DNA of 48,944 nt, from positions 1 to 48,944 of the forward strand of contig QAMI01000050.1 of assembly GCA_003150395.1 (NCBI GenBank), in the 5' to 3' direction. The notes beneath the pieces were generated by a model. The model did not search any database, had not been told where the DNA came from, and saw only the letters and a program-made list of their open reading frames with translations. The position numbers were made by a program, and so were the translations under genes. This DNA comes from Candidatus Gastranaerophilales bacterium (lineage in GTDB: Bacteria; Cyanobacteriota; Vampirovibrionia; Gastranaerophilales; Gastranaerophilaceae). This document shows, one piece after another, positions 42,003-48,944 of this stretch. Within the stretch, counting starts at the first letter, position 1. Each line of letters opens with the position of its first letter.

Positions 42003-43562
42003 ATGTTATACAGGCTTAAGATATTTTTATTTGCGATATTTATAACATTTACTTTTTCTGCAAAATCTTTTGCGGCGGAACAGCCTTGGGTGAATGATTT
42101 GAGAAAACTTTTTTTATCAAATGCTGCTGCGATATATGAATTAAATATCAGAACTTTTAATGCACAAGATACAAATAAAAATGGAATTATAGATTTTGAC
42201 TTAGGAGAAGAAAGCGGTAATTTCATTAACGCAATCGACCGGCTTGATGAACTTCAGGCACTTGGCATAAATGCAATTCATGTCCAGCCCATTACGCCGG
42301 TTGGGAAAACAAAGGCTTTGGGAACAGCGGGTTCAATTTATTCTGCGGCAAGTTTTAATACTATAAATCCTCAGTTTAAAAGCAGCAATTCTGATTTAAC
42401 GCTGGAGGAGCAGGCAAAAAAATTCATATCGGAAGCGCATAAGAGAAATATTCGTGTAATTATAGACTTGCCGGCATGTGGTTCATATGATTTATACCTT
42501 CAGCAGCCTGAACTTTTTGTAAAGGACAAGAATGGTCAGCCGGTTGTGCCCGCAGATTGGACTGATGTAAGGCTTTTGGATGCCGGAACAGAAGATAAGA
42601 TTAACCATGATGTTTACAATTTGTACAAAGATTTTGTTGATATGGTTATGAACCTTGGTGCTGATGGTATTCGTGCAGATGTTGCGCCTTTGAAGCCTGC
42701 AAAATTCTGGAAAGAATTAATTGATTATTCAAGGAAGAAAGACATGCAGTTTATGTGGCTTGCTGAAACCTCTGACAGCTGGACAGCCCCAATTTCAAAA
42801 TACGGGGTTTATACGCCTTACAATAAACTCCTTGAAGCAGGATTTGACGGATATTACGGAAGCTGGTTTGAACTTAAAAACTGGAGAACGGCAGACGAAC
42901 TTTATAATCATATCAAATTTAACCGTTCTCTTTTGACAAAATACAAAGACCCAAAATCTGTTATTGGAAGTTTTACAACCCATGACGAGATGAGTCCGGT
43001 TTTGATTAACGGAACAAAATTCAGCGAAATGATTCTCTGGCTGAATGCAACACTGCCTTTGAATGCTTATTTTGTTGACGGATTTCAATCGGGAGACAAT
43101 TATATTTATTTCTGGGCAAACAAAAAAGCTCCGAAAACTTACACTGATGACGATTACTACTTTGTCCACCGCGGCAAAATTGATATCTTTAACTTTTCAC
43201 GCAGGCCAGGCGGCAGCGACAATGAACTATCCAATGACGTTATGCGAGCTGTAAATTTCAAACGCGTAATTGCTCCGGTTATTCAAAACGGGAAATTTAC
43301 AATATTGAAAACTTCATCACCTGAGGTTTTTGCTTATGCATTGAGTTATGATGATAAAACAGTTCTTGTTTTCGGTAATTTGAATTTTTCAAACATAATT
43401 GAATGTAACATTCGTGTGCCGAAGTATTCGGATTCTTACATGACAATTCCTATCCGCTCAACCAAGAAAGTTCCGAGGTTTAAAGATAATAAATTCGAAG
43501 TTAAGTTTGAAGCGGGAGAGATTATGGTGCTTCTTATTGAAGGGTTTAATCTCGCAAAATAA
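42003..43562 (+). CDS. Secreted alpha-amylase family (GH13) enzyme
   Basis: A 519-residue exported GH13 enzyme (signal peptide to about residue 22) that would cut alpha-glucosidic bonds outside the cytoplasm. The four conserved regions are present: an IIDLP start of region I, GADGIRADVAP with the nucleophile Asp, MWLAETSD with the acid/base Glu, and TTHDEMSP with the third Asp. AAAGGGG lies about 9 bases before the ATG at 42003. The C-terminal beta domain is normal. Exact linkage specificity is unclear. It is divergent from the ROK kinase, suggesting a shared starch-use function. Confidence 0.88.
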   Translation: MLYRLKIFLFAIFITFTFSAKSFAAEQPWVNDLRKLFLSNAAAIYELNIRTFNAQDTNKNGIIDFDLGEESGNFINAIDRLDELQALGINAIHVQPITPVGKTKALGTAGSIYSAASFNTINPQFKSSNSDLTLEEQAKKFISEAHKRNIRVIIDLPACGSYDLYLQQPELFVKDKNGQPVVPADWTDVRLLDAGTEDKINHDVYNLYKDFVDMVMNLGADGIRADVAPLKPAKFWKELIDYSRKKDMQFMWLAETSDSWTAPISKYGVYTPYNKLLEAGFDGYYGSWFELKNWRTADELYNHIKFNRSLLTKYKDPKSVIGSFTTHDEMSPVLINGTKFSEMILWLNATLPLNAYFVDGFQSGDNYIYFWANKKAPKTYTDDDYYFVHRGKIDIFNFSRRPGGSDNELSNDVMRAVNFKRVIAPVIQNGKFTILKTSSPEVFAYALSYDDKTVLVFGNLNFSNIIECNIRVPKYSDSYMTIPIRSTKKVPRFKDNKFEVKFEAGEIMVLLIEGFNLAK

Positions 43563-43574
43563 CAACATTTTTTA

Positions 43575-43583
43575 TGATATAAT
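43575..43583 (+). promoter_or_regulatory. Extended -10 box of a probable leaderless transcript
   Basis: TGaTATAAT ends exactly six bases before the ATG at 43590, which has no Shine-Dalgarno. A second ATG at 43584 would lie upstream of the transcript start. Confidence 0.5.
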
Positions 43584-43589
43584 ATGATT

Positions 43590-44504
43590 ATGAAAAAATA
43601 TTTTTTAACATTAATAATTATTTGTGCAATGACTCTTGGCGCGCAGTTTGCTTTTGCAGCCAACGAAGTCGTTGAAGATTACCTTGATATTGCAACAAGC
43701 TATGCTGTCAGCGGAAATTACGCTTCTGCAATGGATTATTTAAACAAAATTCTTTCAATTGAACCTTCAAATAAAGAGATTGCCGGGCTTAAGAATTCTT
43801 TAATGCAAATGCAGAGCGGAAAAATAGTTTCACCGGTTGTGAAAAATGATGTAAAACTTTCGCAGGCTCAATCAGCGAAAACCGCTGGTAATAAAGCTGT
43901 TGAAATGCAAATTCTGACTGCTGCAGCTGCAAACAACAACGGATATTGGACAAATATGTTTGCGGGAGACTTTTTTAAAAATGCAAAGCAATATTCAAAA
44001 GCAATTCCGTATTATCAAAAGGCTCTGAATGCAACTTCTTCATCTTCGGCGCCTTTGCTCTATCTGGGAATTTGTTATTATGAGTTGAAAAATTATGCAG
44101 CAGCTTATCCGATTTTGACGCAGTTTATAGCAAAAAATCAGCAGGAAAGTTATGCTTATGCAATGCGCGCAAGAGCTTCGGCTGAAATGGGCCGATACAA
44201 TGATGCGGAAACCGATATTGTAACAGCGATTGCGCTTGAAGACACAATTGAATACAGATATTTGGAAGGGCTTATTCTTTTCAAACGCGGAAATTACAAA
44301 AAGGCTCAAACTTCATTAGAAAAAATCGCATCACAAATTCAAACTTCTGATGTTTATAAGTTTTTGGGCTTAAGTTACTATGCGTCAGGTGATTTGAAAA
44401 ACGCGCTTCTCAATCTCGATAAAGCAATCCTCCTCTCTAATGATGATAATGATTTAAAAGCAAAGTATAATGAAATAAAGGCAAAGTTAACATCTCAGGG
44501 TTAA
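43590..44504 (+). CDS. Secreted TPR-repeat protein
   Basis: A 304-residue exported protein: a signal peptide (residues 1-23) followed by tetratricopeptide repeats through most of its length (for example the units SYAVSGNYASAMDYLNKIL, YSKAIPYYQKALNATS, YLGLSYYASG-type blocks). TPR arrays bind other proteins, so it is probably a periplasmic or cell-surface scaffold. The ATG at 43590 is preferred because the -10 box leaves no room for a leader before 43584. It ends seven bases before the phosphoesterase gene, with which it forms an operon. Confidence 0.8.
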   Translation: MKKYFLTLIIICAMTLGAQFAFAANEVVEDYLDIATSYAVSGNYASAMDYLNKILSIEPSNKEIAGLKNSLMQMQSGKIVSPVVKNDVKLSQAQSAKTAGNKAVEMQILTAAAANNNGYWTNMFAGDFFKNAKQYSKAIPYYQKALNATSSSSAPLLYLGICYYELKNYAAAYPILTQFIAKNQQESYAYAMRARASAEMGRYNDAETDIVTAIALEDTIEYRYLEGLILFKRGNYKKAQTSLEKIASQIQTSDVYKFLGLSYYASGDLKNALLNLDKAILLSNDDNDLKAKYNEIKAKLTSQG

Positions 44505-44510
44505 GACAAA

Positions 44511-45488
44511 ATGGCGAAAAGAAGTAAGAAAAAGAAACAATCATTATTAATAAAACTTGCAAATACTGTTTTTACAGTAGCTCTTGCTGGTATAATGGCT
44601 TACGGACTTCAGTGCTACAGCGCGGCAACTTCGCTTAAATTTGCACAGGTCAGTGATGCGCATTTCTATACAGGCGAAGATAATACCTCTTTTAAATTGC
44701 GCGCCGAATCTGACAAACTGCTTGACGATGCTGTTGAACAAATTAACGAAACCCCGAATATAAATTTTGTTATGTTTACGGGCGACCAGATTGACAAATC
44801 TTTTGAAAAAGAATTGCGCGCCTTCTTGCCGCATGCGCAAAAGCTGGTTTATCCGTGGTATTTTGCTTTCGGAAACCATGATACCTGCATTGGCGGATAT
44901 TTGACGCCGGAAGTTTATCTTGAAATGGTTTCAAAGGCAAATCCGAATTTTACTTATAAAAAGCCTTACTATTCGTTTGTGCCTCAAAAAGGTTACAAAG
45001 TTATCGTTCTTGACACAATTATCCGCGACAGACTGACAAGCAACGGAAGAATTGGCGAAGAACAGTTGAAATGGTTCGATAATGAACTTAAATCAGCCGG
45101 AAAAGATACAGTTCTCGTATTTATGCATGTGCCGATTGTTGAACCATTTCCGAGCGAAGGCCACAGGCTTTTGAATGCAGAAGAAGTTAAAGCAGTTATT
45201 GAAAAATATAAAAATCCGATTGCTGTTTTCCAAGGGCATTACCATTCTACTATGATTAAGCAGATGGATAACGTTTTATACGTAAGTACGCCATCTCTGG
45301 TTTCTTACCCCAACGCTTTTAGAATAATCACAGTTACAAACCACCGCAAAAAAGTTGTTTTTAATATTGAATACAAAGAAACTCGTTTGAAGAATATTCA
45401 AAAGCTTGCAAAAATAATGGTGTTTGCTTCCAACATATATTCTGGCGAAGAAAAAGACCATTCAGGTACTTTCGAACTTAAAAGATAA
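44511..45488 (+). CDS. Membrane-anchored calcineurin-like phosphoesterase
   Basis: A 325-residue metallophosphoesterase with a basic N-terminus and one membrane helix (about 12-35), placing the catalytic domain outside the inner membrane. All five metal motifs are visible: DAH in VSDAHFYTG, GDQID, GNHD, the His of FMHVPIV, and GHYHS. Such enzymes cleave phosphomono- or phosphodiesters, sometimes of lipids or cyclic nucleotides; the substrate is unknown. It is preceded by the TPR gene and followed 16 bases later by a metallo-beta-lactamase-fold gene, so the three are probably one transcript. Confidence 0.88.
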   Translation: MAKRSKKKKQSLLIKLANTVFTVALAGIMAYGLQCYSAATSLKFAQVSDAHFYTGEDNTSFKLRAESDKLLDDAVEQINETPNINFVMFTGDQIDKSFEKELRAFLPHAQKLVYPWYFAFGNHDTCIGGYLTPEVYLEMVSKANPNFTYKKPYYSFVPQKGYKVIVLDTIIRDRLTSNGRIGEEQLKWFDNELKSAGKDTVLVFMHVPIVEPFPSEGHRLLNAEEVKAVIEKYKNPIAVFQGHYHSTMIKQMDNVLYVSTPSLVSYPNAFRIITVTNHRKKVVFNIEYKETRLKNIQKLAKIMVFASNIYSGEEKDHSGTFELKR

Positions 45489-45504
45489 AATCCGGAGGAT
45501 AGAT

Positions 45505-46437
45505 ATGAGCGAATTTAAAATAAAATTCAGAGGTGTTAGAGGCAGCTATCCGGTTGCAAAGAAAAATTTCCTCCAATTTGGTGGAAATACTTCTTGTGTA
45601 GAGGTTAACGTGGGCGGGCATCTCATAATCCTTGATGCCGGAACCGGGCTTATTGATGTTGGAAATGATTTAATCGAAAAATATATTTCTTCAGGCGTTT
45701 CTCCTCAAGAGAGAAAACCTGTCAGGGCAACTGTTTTGATTTCGCATATTCACCAGGATCATATACAGGGATTTACTTTTTTTAGACCTTTGCATGTGCC
45801 TTCAACTGTTTTGAATGTTTTTGGCAATGCAAATTATGACGAAAATCTTTCCGATGAACTTGCGGCTCTGCTTTTCGGTAAATCTTTCCCGCTTGATTTG
45901 GGCGATGTCGCCGGAAATCTTAATATTACAGACTTAAACGAATGCGAAGCTATTCTTTTAAAGAAAAATTCGGCGCCTGTTGTAAAAAGAATTGAAACCG
46001 CAGAGGATGAAAAAATCGGCAAAGATGATGTCTTAATTACATTTTATCGTTCTTATGCGCATCCGCAGGAAGGTGTTTTGATATACAAAATCAAATACAG
46101 AGATAAGGTTCTTGTCTATGCAACAGACAAAGAAAGTTATCTTGGCGGGGATGCTAAATTAACAACTTTTGCACGTAATTGTGACATTTTGATACACGAT
46201 GCGCAATATACGATCGAAGATTACTTGAATAGTTTTTCGCCAAAGCAGGGGTTTGGACATTCGACTTTTGACATGGCGGTTGAATGCGCAAAGCAGGCTT
46301 GTGCAAAAAAACTTGTGTTTTTCCATTTTGACCCGGGTTATGATGACAAAAAATTAAATTCCATTAAAGAACATTATGAAAAGTCTTCTGAAAATGTTCA
46401 GCTTGCTTACGAGGGTCTTGAAATAAATCTTCTGTAA
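45505..46437 (+). CDS. Metallo-beta-lactamase-fold hydrolase
   Basis: A 310-residue cytosolic metallohydrolase. GGNTSCVEVNVGGHLIILDAGTG opens the fold, SHIHQDHIQG (80-89) holds the HxHxDH metal motif, and ILIHDAQY and VFFHFDPGYDD carry later metal and active-site residues. The wording resembles the family related to cyclic-nucleotide phosphodiesterases and ribonuclease Z-like enzymes. The start at 45505 is selected because GGAGG lies seven bases upstream; the longer frame from 45424 overlaps the phosphoesterase. It is the third gene of this operon. Confidence 0.85.
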   Translation: MSEFKIKFRGVRGSYPVAKKNFLQFGGNTSCVEVNVGGHLIILDAGTGLIDVGNDLIEKYISSGVSPQERKPVRATVLISHIHQDHIQGFTFFRPLHVPSTVLNVFGNANYDENLSDELAALLFGKSFPLDLGDVAGNLNITDLNECEAILLKKNSAPVVKRIETAEDEKIGKDDVLITFYRSYAHPQEGVLIYKIKYRDKVLVYATDKESYLGGDAKLTTFARNCDILIHDAQYTIEDYLNSFSPKQGFGHSTFDMAVECAKQACAKKLVFFHFDPGYDDKKLNSIKEHYEKSSENVQLAYEGLEINLL

Positions 46438-46477
46438 CTAATTTTTCCAAAAGCGTTCAAATCTATTGAAAGGTGTT

Positions 46478-47035
46478 ATGAAAAAATTTTCAATAATAAT
46501 AGCTTTACTGTTATTTTCTTTTTTCACATCAGGTTATAAAAAGCCGGATTACTACACAATTGATTCTGAGAAAAATGCTTATATCCACAACAACAAAGGA
46601 CTTTACTATATCAGAGAGCGAATGTATTATCCTGCTATTGAAGAATTCAAAAATGCAATCAGTTTGAGTCCTGACACTCAGGCAACTGCGGTATTTTACA
46701 ATAATTTAGGGCAGGCTTATATGGCTGTCGGGGCGCCTGATTTGGCATTGGATTGTTTTGAGCGTGCGATTTTGCAATACAGCCTTAACTTTAATTACTA
46801 TTTAAATCTCGCCGACTGTTATGTTGCTCTGAATATTACTGATAAAAAATTGCAGGAGTCAGCCTCTAATTCCAACCCGTTAAATATGGTTATGCGTGGA
46901 ATTCTTTACGAAAAGACCGGGAATGTCAAACGCGCAATCACAACTTTGGATGAATTTACCTATCTTGAGCCTGATTTAATAATTACCCCGGCCGTTAGAG
47001 CACATATTCAGCAGCTTATTCAGGAAAATTTGTAA
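46478..47035 (+). CDS. Exported TPR protein, short
   Basis: A 185-residue protein with a signal peptide (to about residue 20, no lipobox Cys) and two to three TPR units (AIEEFKNAISLSPDTQ, NNLGQAYMAVGAPDLALDCFERAI, then a third weaker one). It is probably a periplasmic assembly or scaffold protein. AAAGG precedes the ATG at 46478; a TTG or GTG upstream is less likely. It lies 40 bases after the metallo-beta-lactamase-fold gene and directly before pilin-like locus 3, so it might assist surface-structure assembly, which is only a suggestion from position. Confidence 0.75.
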   Translation: MKKFSIIIALLLFSFFTSGYKKPDYYTIDSEKNAYIHNNKGLYYIRERMYYPAIEEFKNAISLSPDTQATAVFYNNLGQAYMAVGAPDLALDCFERAILQYSLNFNYYLNLADCYVALNITDKKLQESASNSNPLNMVMRGILYEKTGNVKRAITTLDEFTYLEPDLIITPAVRAHIQQLIQENL

Positions 47036-47045
47036 CTTTATCTTG

Positions 47046-47074
47046 TTGCTTAATTCTTGAAAAGATGGTATATT
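47046..47074 (+). promoter_or_regulatory. Promoter of pilin-like locus 3
   Basis: TTGCTT at 47046-47051, 17 bases, TATATT at 47069-47074. Two TATAAT sequences at 47076 and 47085 lack a spaced -35 and are less likely. Confidence 0.45.
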
Positions 47075-47111
47075 TTATAATGTATATAATGTAAATTAAA
47101 AGGAGATTGAG

Positions 47112-47853
47112 ATGTCTAAAAATCTTGCTATGCCTGAATTTCAGGGGGGGGGGGGCGTCTAAAAACACGCTTCTTAAAGGATTAGAATTATTATATAAAT
47201 TTAGTTTTCTGTATAAAAAATATGTATCATTTACCTTGGCTGAGGTGCTTTTAACGCTCGGAATTATTGGAATTATTGCAGCAATGACATTACCTTCTCT
47301 AATTAAAAGGGCAGAACGCATAATTCTAATTCAGCAGTTTAAAAAAGCATATTCAAATATTCAAAACATAGTCGAACTTGTTCAGGTTGAAAACGGGATG
47401 CCTTACGATTGCTATATGATTGGCTGGGGTTCGACTCTGACGCAGTGTTCGGAATTTCATAGAGCTTTATTATCTAAATTTCAAGTGATTCAAAAATGTA
47501 ATTATGATGACTATAATTGCCACCCTAAATACAAGACAAAAGATGAAGTTTTGGCCGCCGGCGGTGAAGAAATGAATAATACATCATGTTCTTATAAATT
47601 TTCAGCTTCTCATTTTTATATTTTAAAAGATGGTTCTTTTTTGATTCTTAATGACAATGGCACTAATAATACGCATCAACCCCTTTTCATGATAGACGTT
47701 AACGGTAAAAAAGGCCCGAATAAATGGGGATATGATTTGTTTTATCTGACATTCTATCGTACGGATAAAAACAAAAACGTGCAAGTTGCCGATGGCATTT
47801 GCGCATTAAAAGAAAAAGGCGGGTTTTGGCTAAAAGATGTTCTTTTAAAATAA
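47112..47853 (+). pseudogene. Pilin-like protein with poly-G tract, locus 3 (out of frame)
   Basis: AAAAGGAGA precedes the ATG at 47112. The frame reads MSKNLAMPEFQ, enters 12 G and stops at TAA four bases after the tract. With 11 G it would continue GGGASKNTLLKGLELL and on to a 246-residue pilin-like protein with the signature VS/FTLAEVLLTLGIIGIIAAM (Glu at +5). The mature domain holds several Cys (YDCYMIGWG, KCNYDDYNCH) and ends near 47853. No other damage is seen, so this is best read as an OFF state. A TTG at 47107 could give the pilin frame but has no proper Shine-Dalgarno spacing. Confidence 0.8.
47144..47155 (+). repeat. Poly-G tract, 12 G (out of frame)
   Basis: Twelve consecutive G at codons 11-15 of pilin-like locus 3. 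As in locus 2, loss of one G opens the gene. Confidence 0.95.
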
Positions 47854-47897
47854 GTTTATTCAAACAGCTTGCCTTACATGATTTGACAGCTAAAAGG

Positions 47898-48299
47898 CTA
47901 ATGTATTTGAAATACGCATTTTTCACAGTGAGCTTTCGGATGAAGAACAAGGTTGTCTTCCAAATCGTACATCCGCTCGACTTTCGTGATAAGATTTGCG
48001 CCGCATTTTGGACATTTCAATCCGCCTGCTCCGTTGAGAATTAAATCCTTTAAACTTTCAATAACTTCTAACGAAACAAAATCTGTGCTGAAATCTTTTT
48101 CATATTTTTTGATTTCTTCCGGAAGGCATTTTAAACCTTTTGCCAGATTTTGTCGTGTTGTAACCGGCAGAAATAATTCTTTGCCGCTTTCAATTTCTTC
48201 AATAATTTCCGGAGCAAGATTGGTTTTCTTTGCCAGTCCTGTGACTGACAAACCGACCTGCTCTCTTCTTTCCTGTACAAATCTTGCTAATGTTTTCAT
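47898..48299 (-). CDS. XRE-family regulator with C-terminal zinc ribbon
   Basis: A 133-residue protein: an N-terminal helix-turn-helix (FVQERREQVGLSVTGLAKKT, then PEIIEEIESGKEL), a linker helix and a C-terminal zinc ribbon (KCPKCGAN and HCEKCVF). The combination is a small DNA-binding regulator whose ribbon could bind metal or nucleic acid. The start at 48299 has no Shine-Dalgarno but lies exactly six bases after a TATAAT. The frame is open to 48314, inside the promoter. Targets unknown; pilin-like locus 3 is the convergent neighbour. Confidence 0.8.
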   Translation of the reverse strand: MKTLARFVQERREQVGLSVTGLAKKTNLAPEIIEEIESGKELFLPVTTRQNLAKGLKCLPEEIKKYEKDFSTDFVSLEVIESLKDLILNGAGGLKCPKCGANLITKVERMYDLEDNLVLHPKAHCEKCVFQIH

Positions 48300-48305
48300 A
48301 TCAGA

Positions 48306-48313
48306 ATTATACA
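48306..48313 (-). promoter_or_regulatory. -10 box of a probable leaderless transcript
   Basis: On the minus strand TGTATAAT ends six bases before the ATG at 48299. It lacks the usual base between TG and the hexamer but keeps the exact six-base spacing to the ATG. Confidence 0.45.
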
Positions 48314-48345
48314 TTAAAATAAATAAAATACCACGAGTTTGTACA

Positions 48346-48378
48346 TAAAATAAGCGGGTTTTAAACCTGTTTATTTTT
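48346..48378 (-). terminator. Terminator of the membrane-protein gene
   Basis: AAATAAGCGGGTTT (48348-48361) can pair with AAACCTGTTTATTT (48363-48376) through 14 positions with two G-T pairs; the inner pairs must open to form the loop. It overlaps the stop codon of the gene ending at 48361. Confidence 0.5.
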
Positions 48379-48804
48379 CATATCTTTATATTTACTTTTA
48401 CACCAAATTATTAATCTTGTGAGTAAAATTGTTAAAAAGATTAGGGTGTAATACGGCAGAACAAACAGTTGTATTCCTTCCGAAAAAAACGTAAATTTGA
48501 TTAACTGTGAAAGAGCACATAATAAAAGTACTACAAACAATATAGTTGGCGCATATTTATTGTAAAAGAATTTGTCTAAGTATTTGCTCCAGTGATATTT
48601 CATCGCTTTGTAAGTCAAAACAACAGGCAATATTATGTAAAGAATAAAAAGGACTAATCCTAATAATAAAGCTAATATTACTATATAAACGCTACAATGT
48701 TCACTTAAACTTAGCAATCCACAATAAAACATTCCCACAGGCAATAGCCATACAAAAAATATAAATAATAAATACTTGATTAGTCCTTTTACATCCTTAT
48801 TCAT
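48361..48804 (-). CDS. Hypothetical multi-pass membrane protein
   Basis: A 147-residue protein with four predicted membrane helices (about 8-30, 36-62, 85-105, 112-135) and a short basic C-terminal tail (WCKSKYKDMKNKQV). No known family. The ATG at 48804 lacks a Shine-Dalgarno but sits exactly six bases after TGgTAAAAT. It probably ends at a hairpin overlapping its stop codon. The 140 bases between its start and the window end are AT-rich and show nothing else. Confidence 0.65.
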   Translation of the reverse strand: MNKDVKGLIKYLLFIFFVWLLPVGMFYCGLLSLSEHCSVYIVILALLLGLVLFILYIILPVVLTYKAMKYHWSKYLDKFFYNKYAPTILFVVLLLCALSQLIKFTFFSEGIQLFVLPYYTLIFLTILLTRLIIWCKSKYKDMKNKQV

Positions 48805-48810
48805 ATTTTC

Positions 48811-48819
48811 ATTTTACCA
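48811..48819 (-). promoter_or_regulatory. Extended -10 box of a probable leaderless transcript
   Basis: On the minus strand TGgTAAAAT ends six bases before the ATG at 48804, the same arrangement as at 13055 and 43590. Confidence 0.5.
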
Positions 48820-48944
48820 CAATTTTTGCCGAATTTGAGATTTTAGATGTTTATATTATTCAAACCTTTTAGTTATAACAATTTACACTTTTTCATTATA
48901 AAAAGTATTATGTATGGTAAATAATATAACGGAGCAATAAAAAT

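Overview
The window is AT-rich (roughly one third G+C), gene-dense DNA from a Gram-negative-type bacterium: it encodes a TolC-like outer-membrane channel, a heptosyltransferase-like enzyme and an RND pump. The mix of many pilin-like genes with an FTLAEVLITLGIIG-type N-terminus, lineage-specific small secreted proteins and N-terminal 'NFTG/SFNG' motifs suggests a gut Gastranaerophilales/Melainabacteria (Vampirovibrionia) relative. That placement rests on my recognition of protein style, not on a search.

Layout. 1-5.8 kb: small genes, a GH57 alpha-glucan enzyme, a SprA-like protein, a protein-kinase-like protein and a cupin. 6.0-12.0 kb: a complete RND efflux operon (adaptor, pump, outer-membrane factor). 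12.0-15.1 kb: an EamA transporter, an Sfp-type phosphopantetheinyl transferase, an HD-domain protein and a partner gene. 15.3-16.3 kb: pilin-like locus 1. 16.7-19.5 kb: a GIY-YIG/ATPase protein, an HNH nuclease and a GC-richer patch with two possible tiny genes. 19.56-32.96 kb: a 13.4-kb integrative element in a tRNA-Arg(TCT) gene. It is bounded by a 42-bp direct repeat of the tRNA 3' half and carries Fic, a one-polypeptide restriction-modification enzyme split by one in-frame TGA, an XRE regulator, secreted proteins (one a dead M48-like protease), a TOPRIM/helicase replication protein, an excisionase and a tyrosine integrase. 33.1-34.2 kb: pilin-like locus 2. 34.2-41.9 kb: secreted proteins and a mostly leftward core block (acyl-CoA ligase, ThiL, GGDEF/HD-GYP, glycosyltransferase 9, ROK sugar kinase). 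42.0-47.0 kb: a rightward block (secreted GH13, two TPR proteins, phosphoesterase, metallo-beta-lactamase fold). 47.1-47.9 kb: pilin-like locus 3. The end holds an XRE/zinc-ribbon regulator and a membrane protein.

The most interesting signal is the set of three pilin-like genes. Each has a good Shine-Dalgarno, an ATG and, about 30 bases later, an uninterrupted run of 11 or 12 G. Locus 1 (11 G) is in frame. Loci 2 and 3 (12 G each) stop just after the tract, and removing a single G restores both. This looks like slipped-strand phase variation (or transcriptional slippage) of a surface pilin-like family, with a shared GGGA(G/S)KN module after the tract. Other points worth checking are four genes without a Shine-Dalgarno that all have a TANAAT box exactly six bases before the ATG (leaderless transcripts), and a degenerate tRNA-like sequence next to the element's attachment site.
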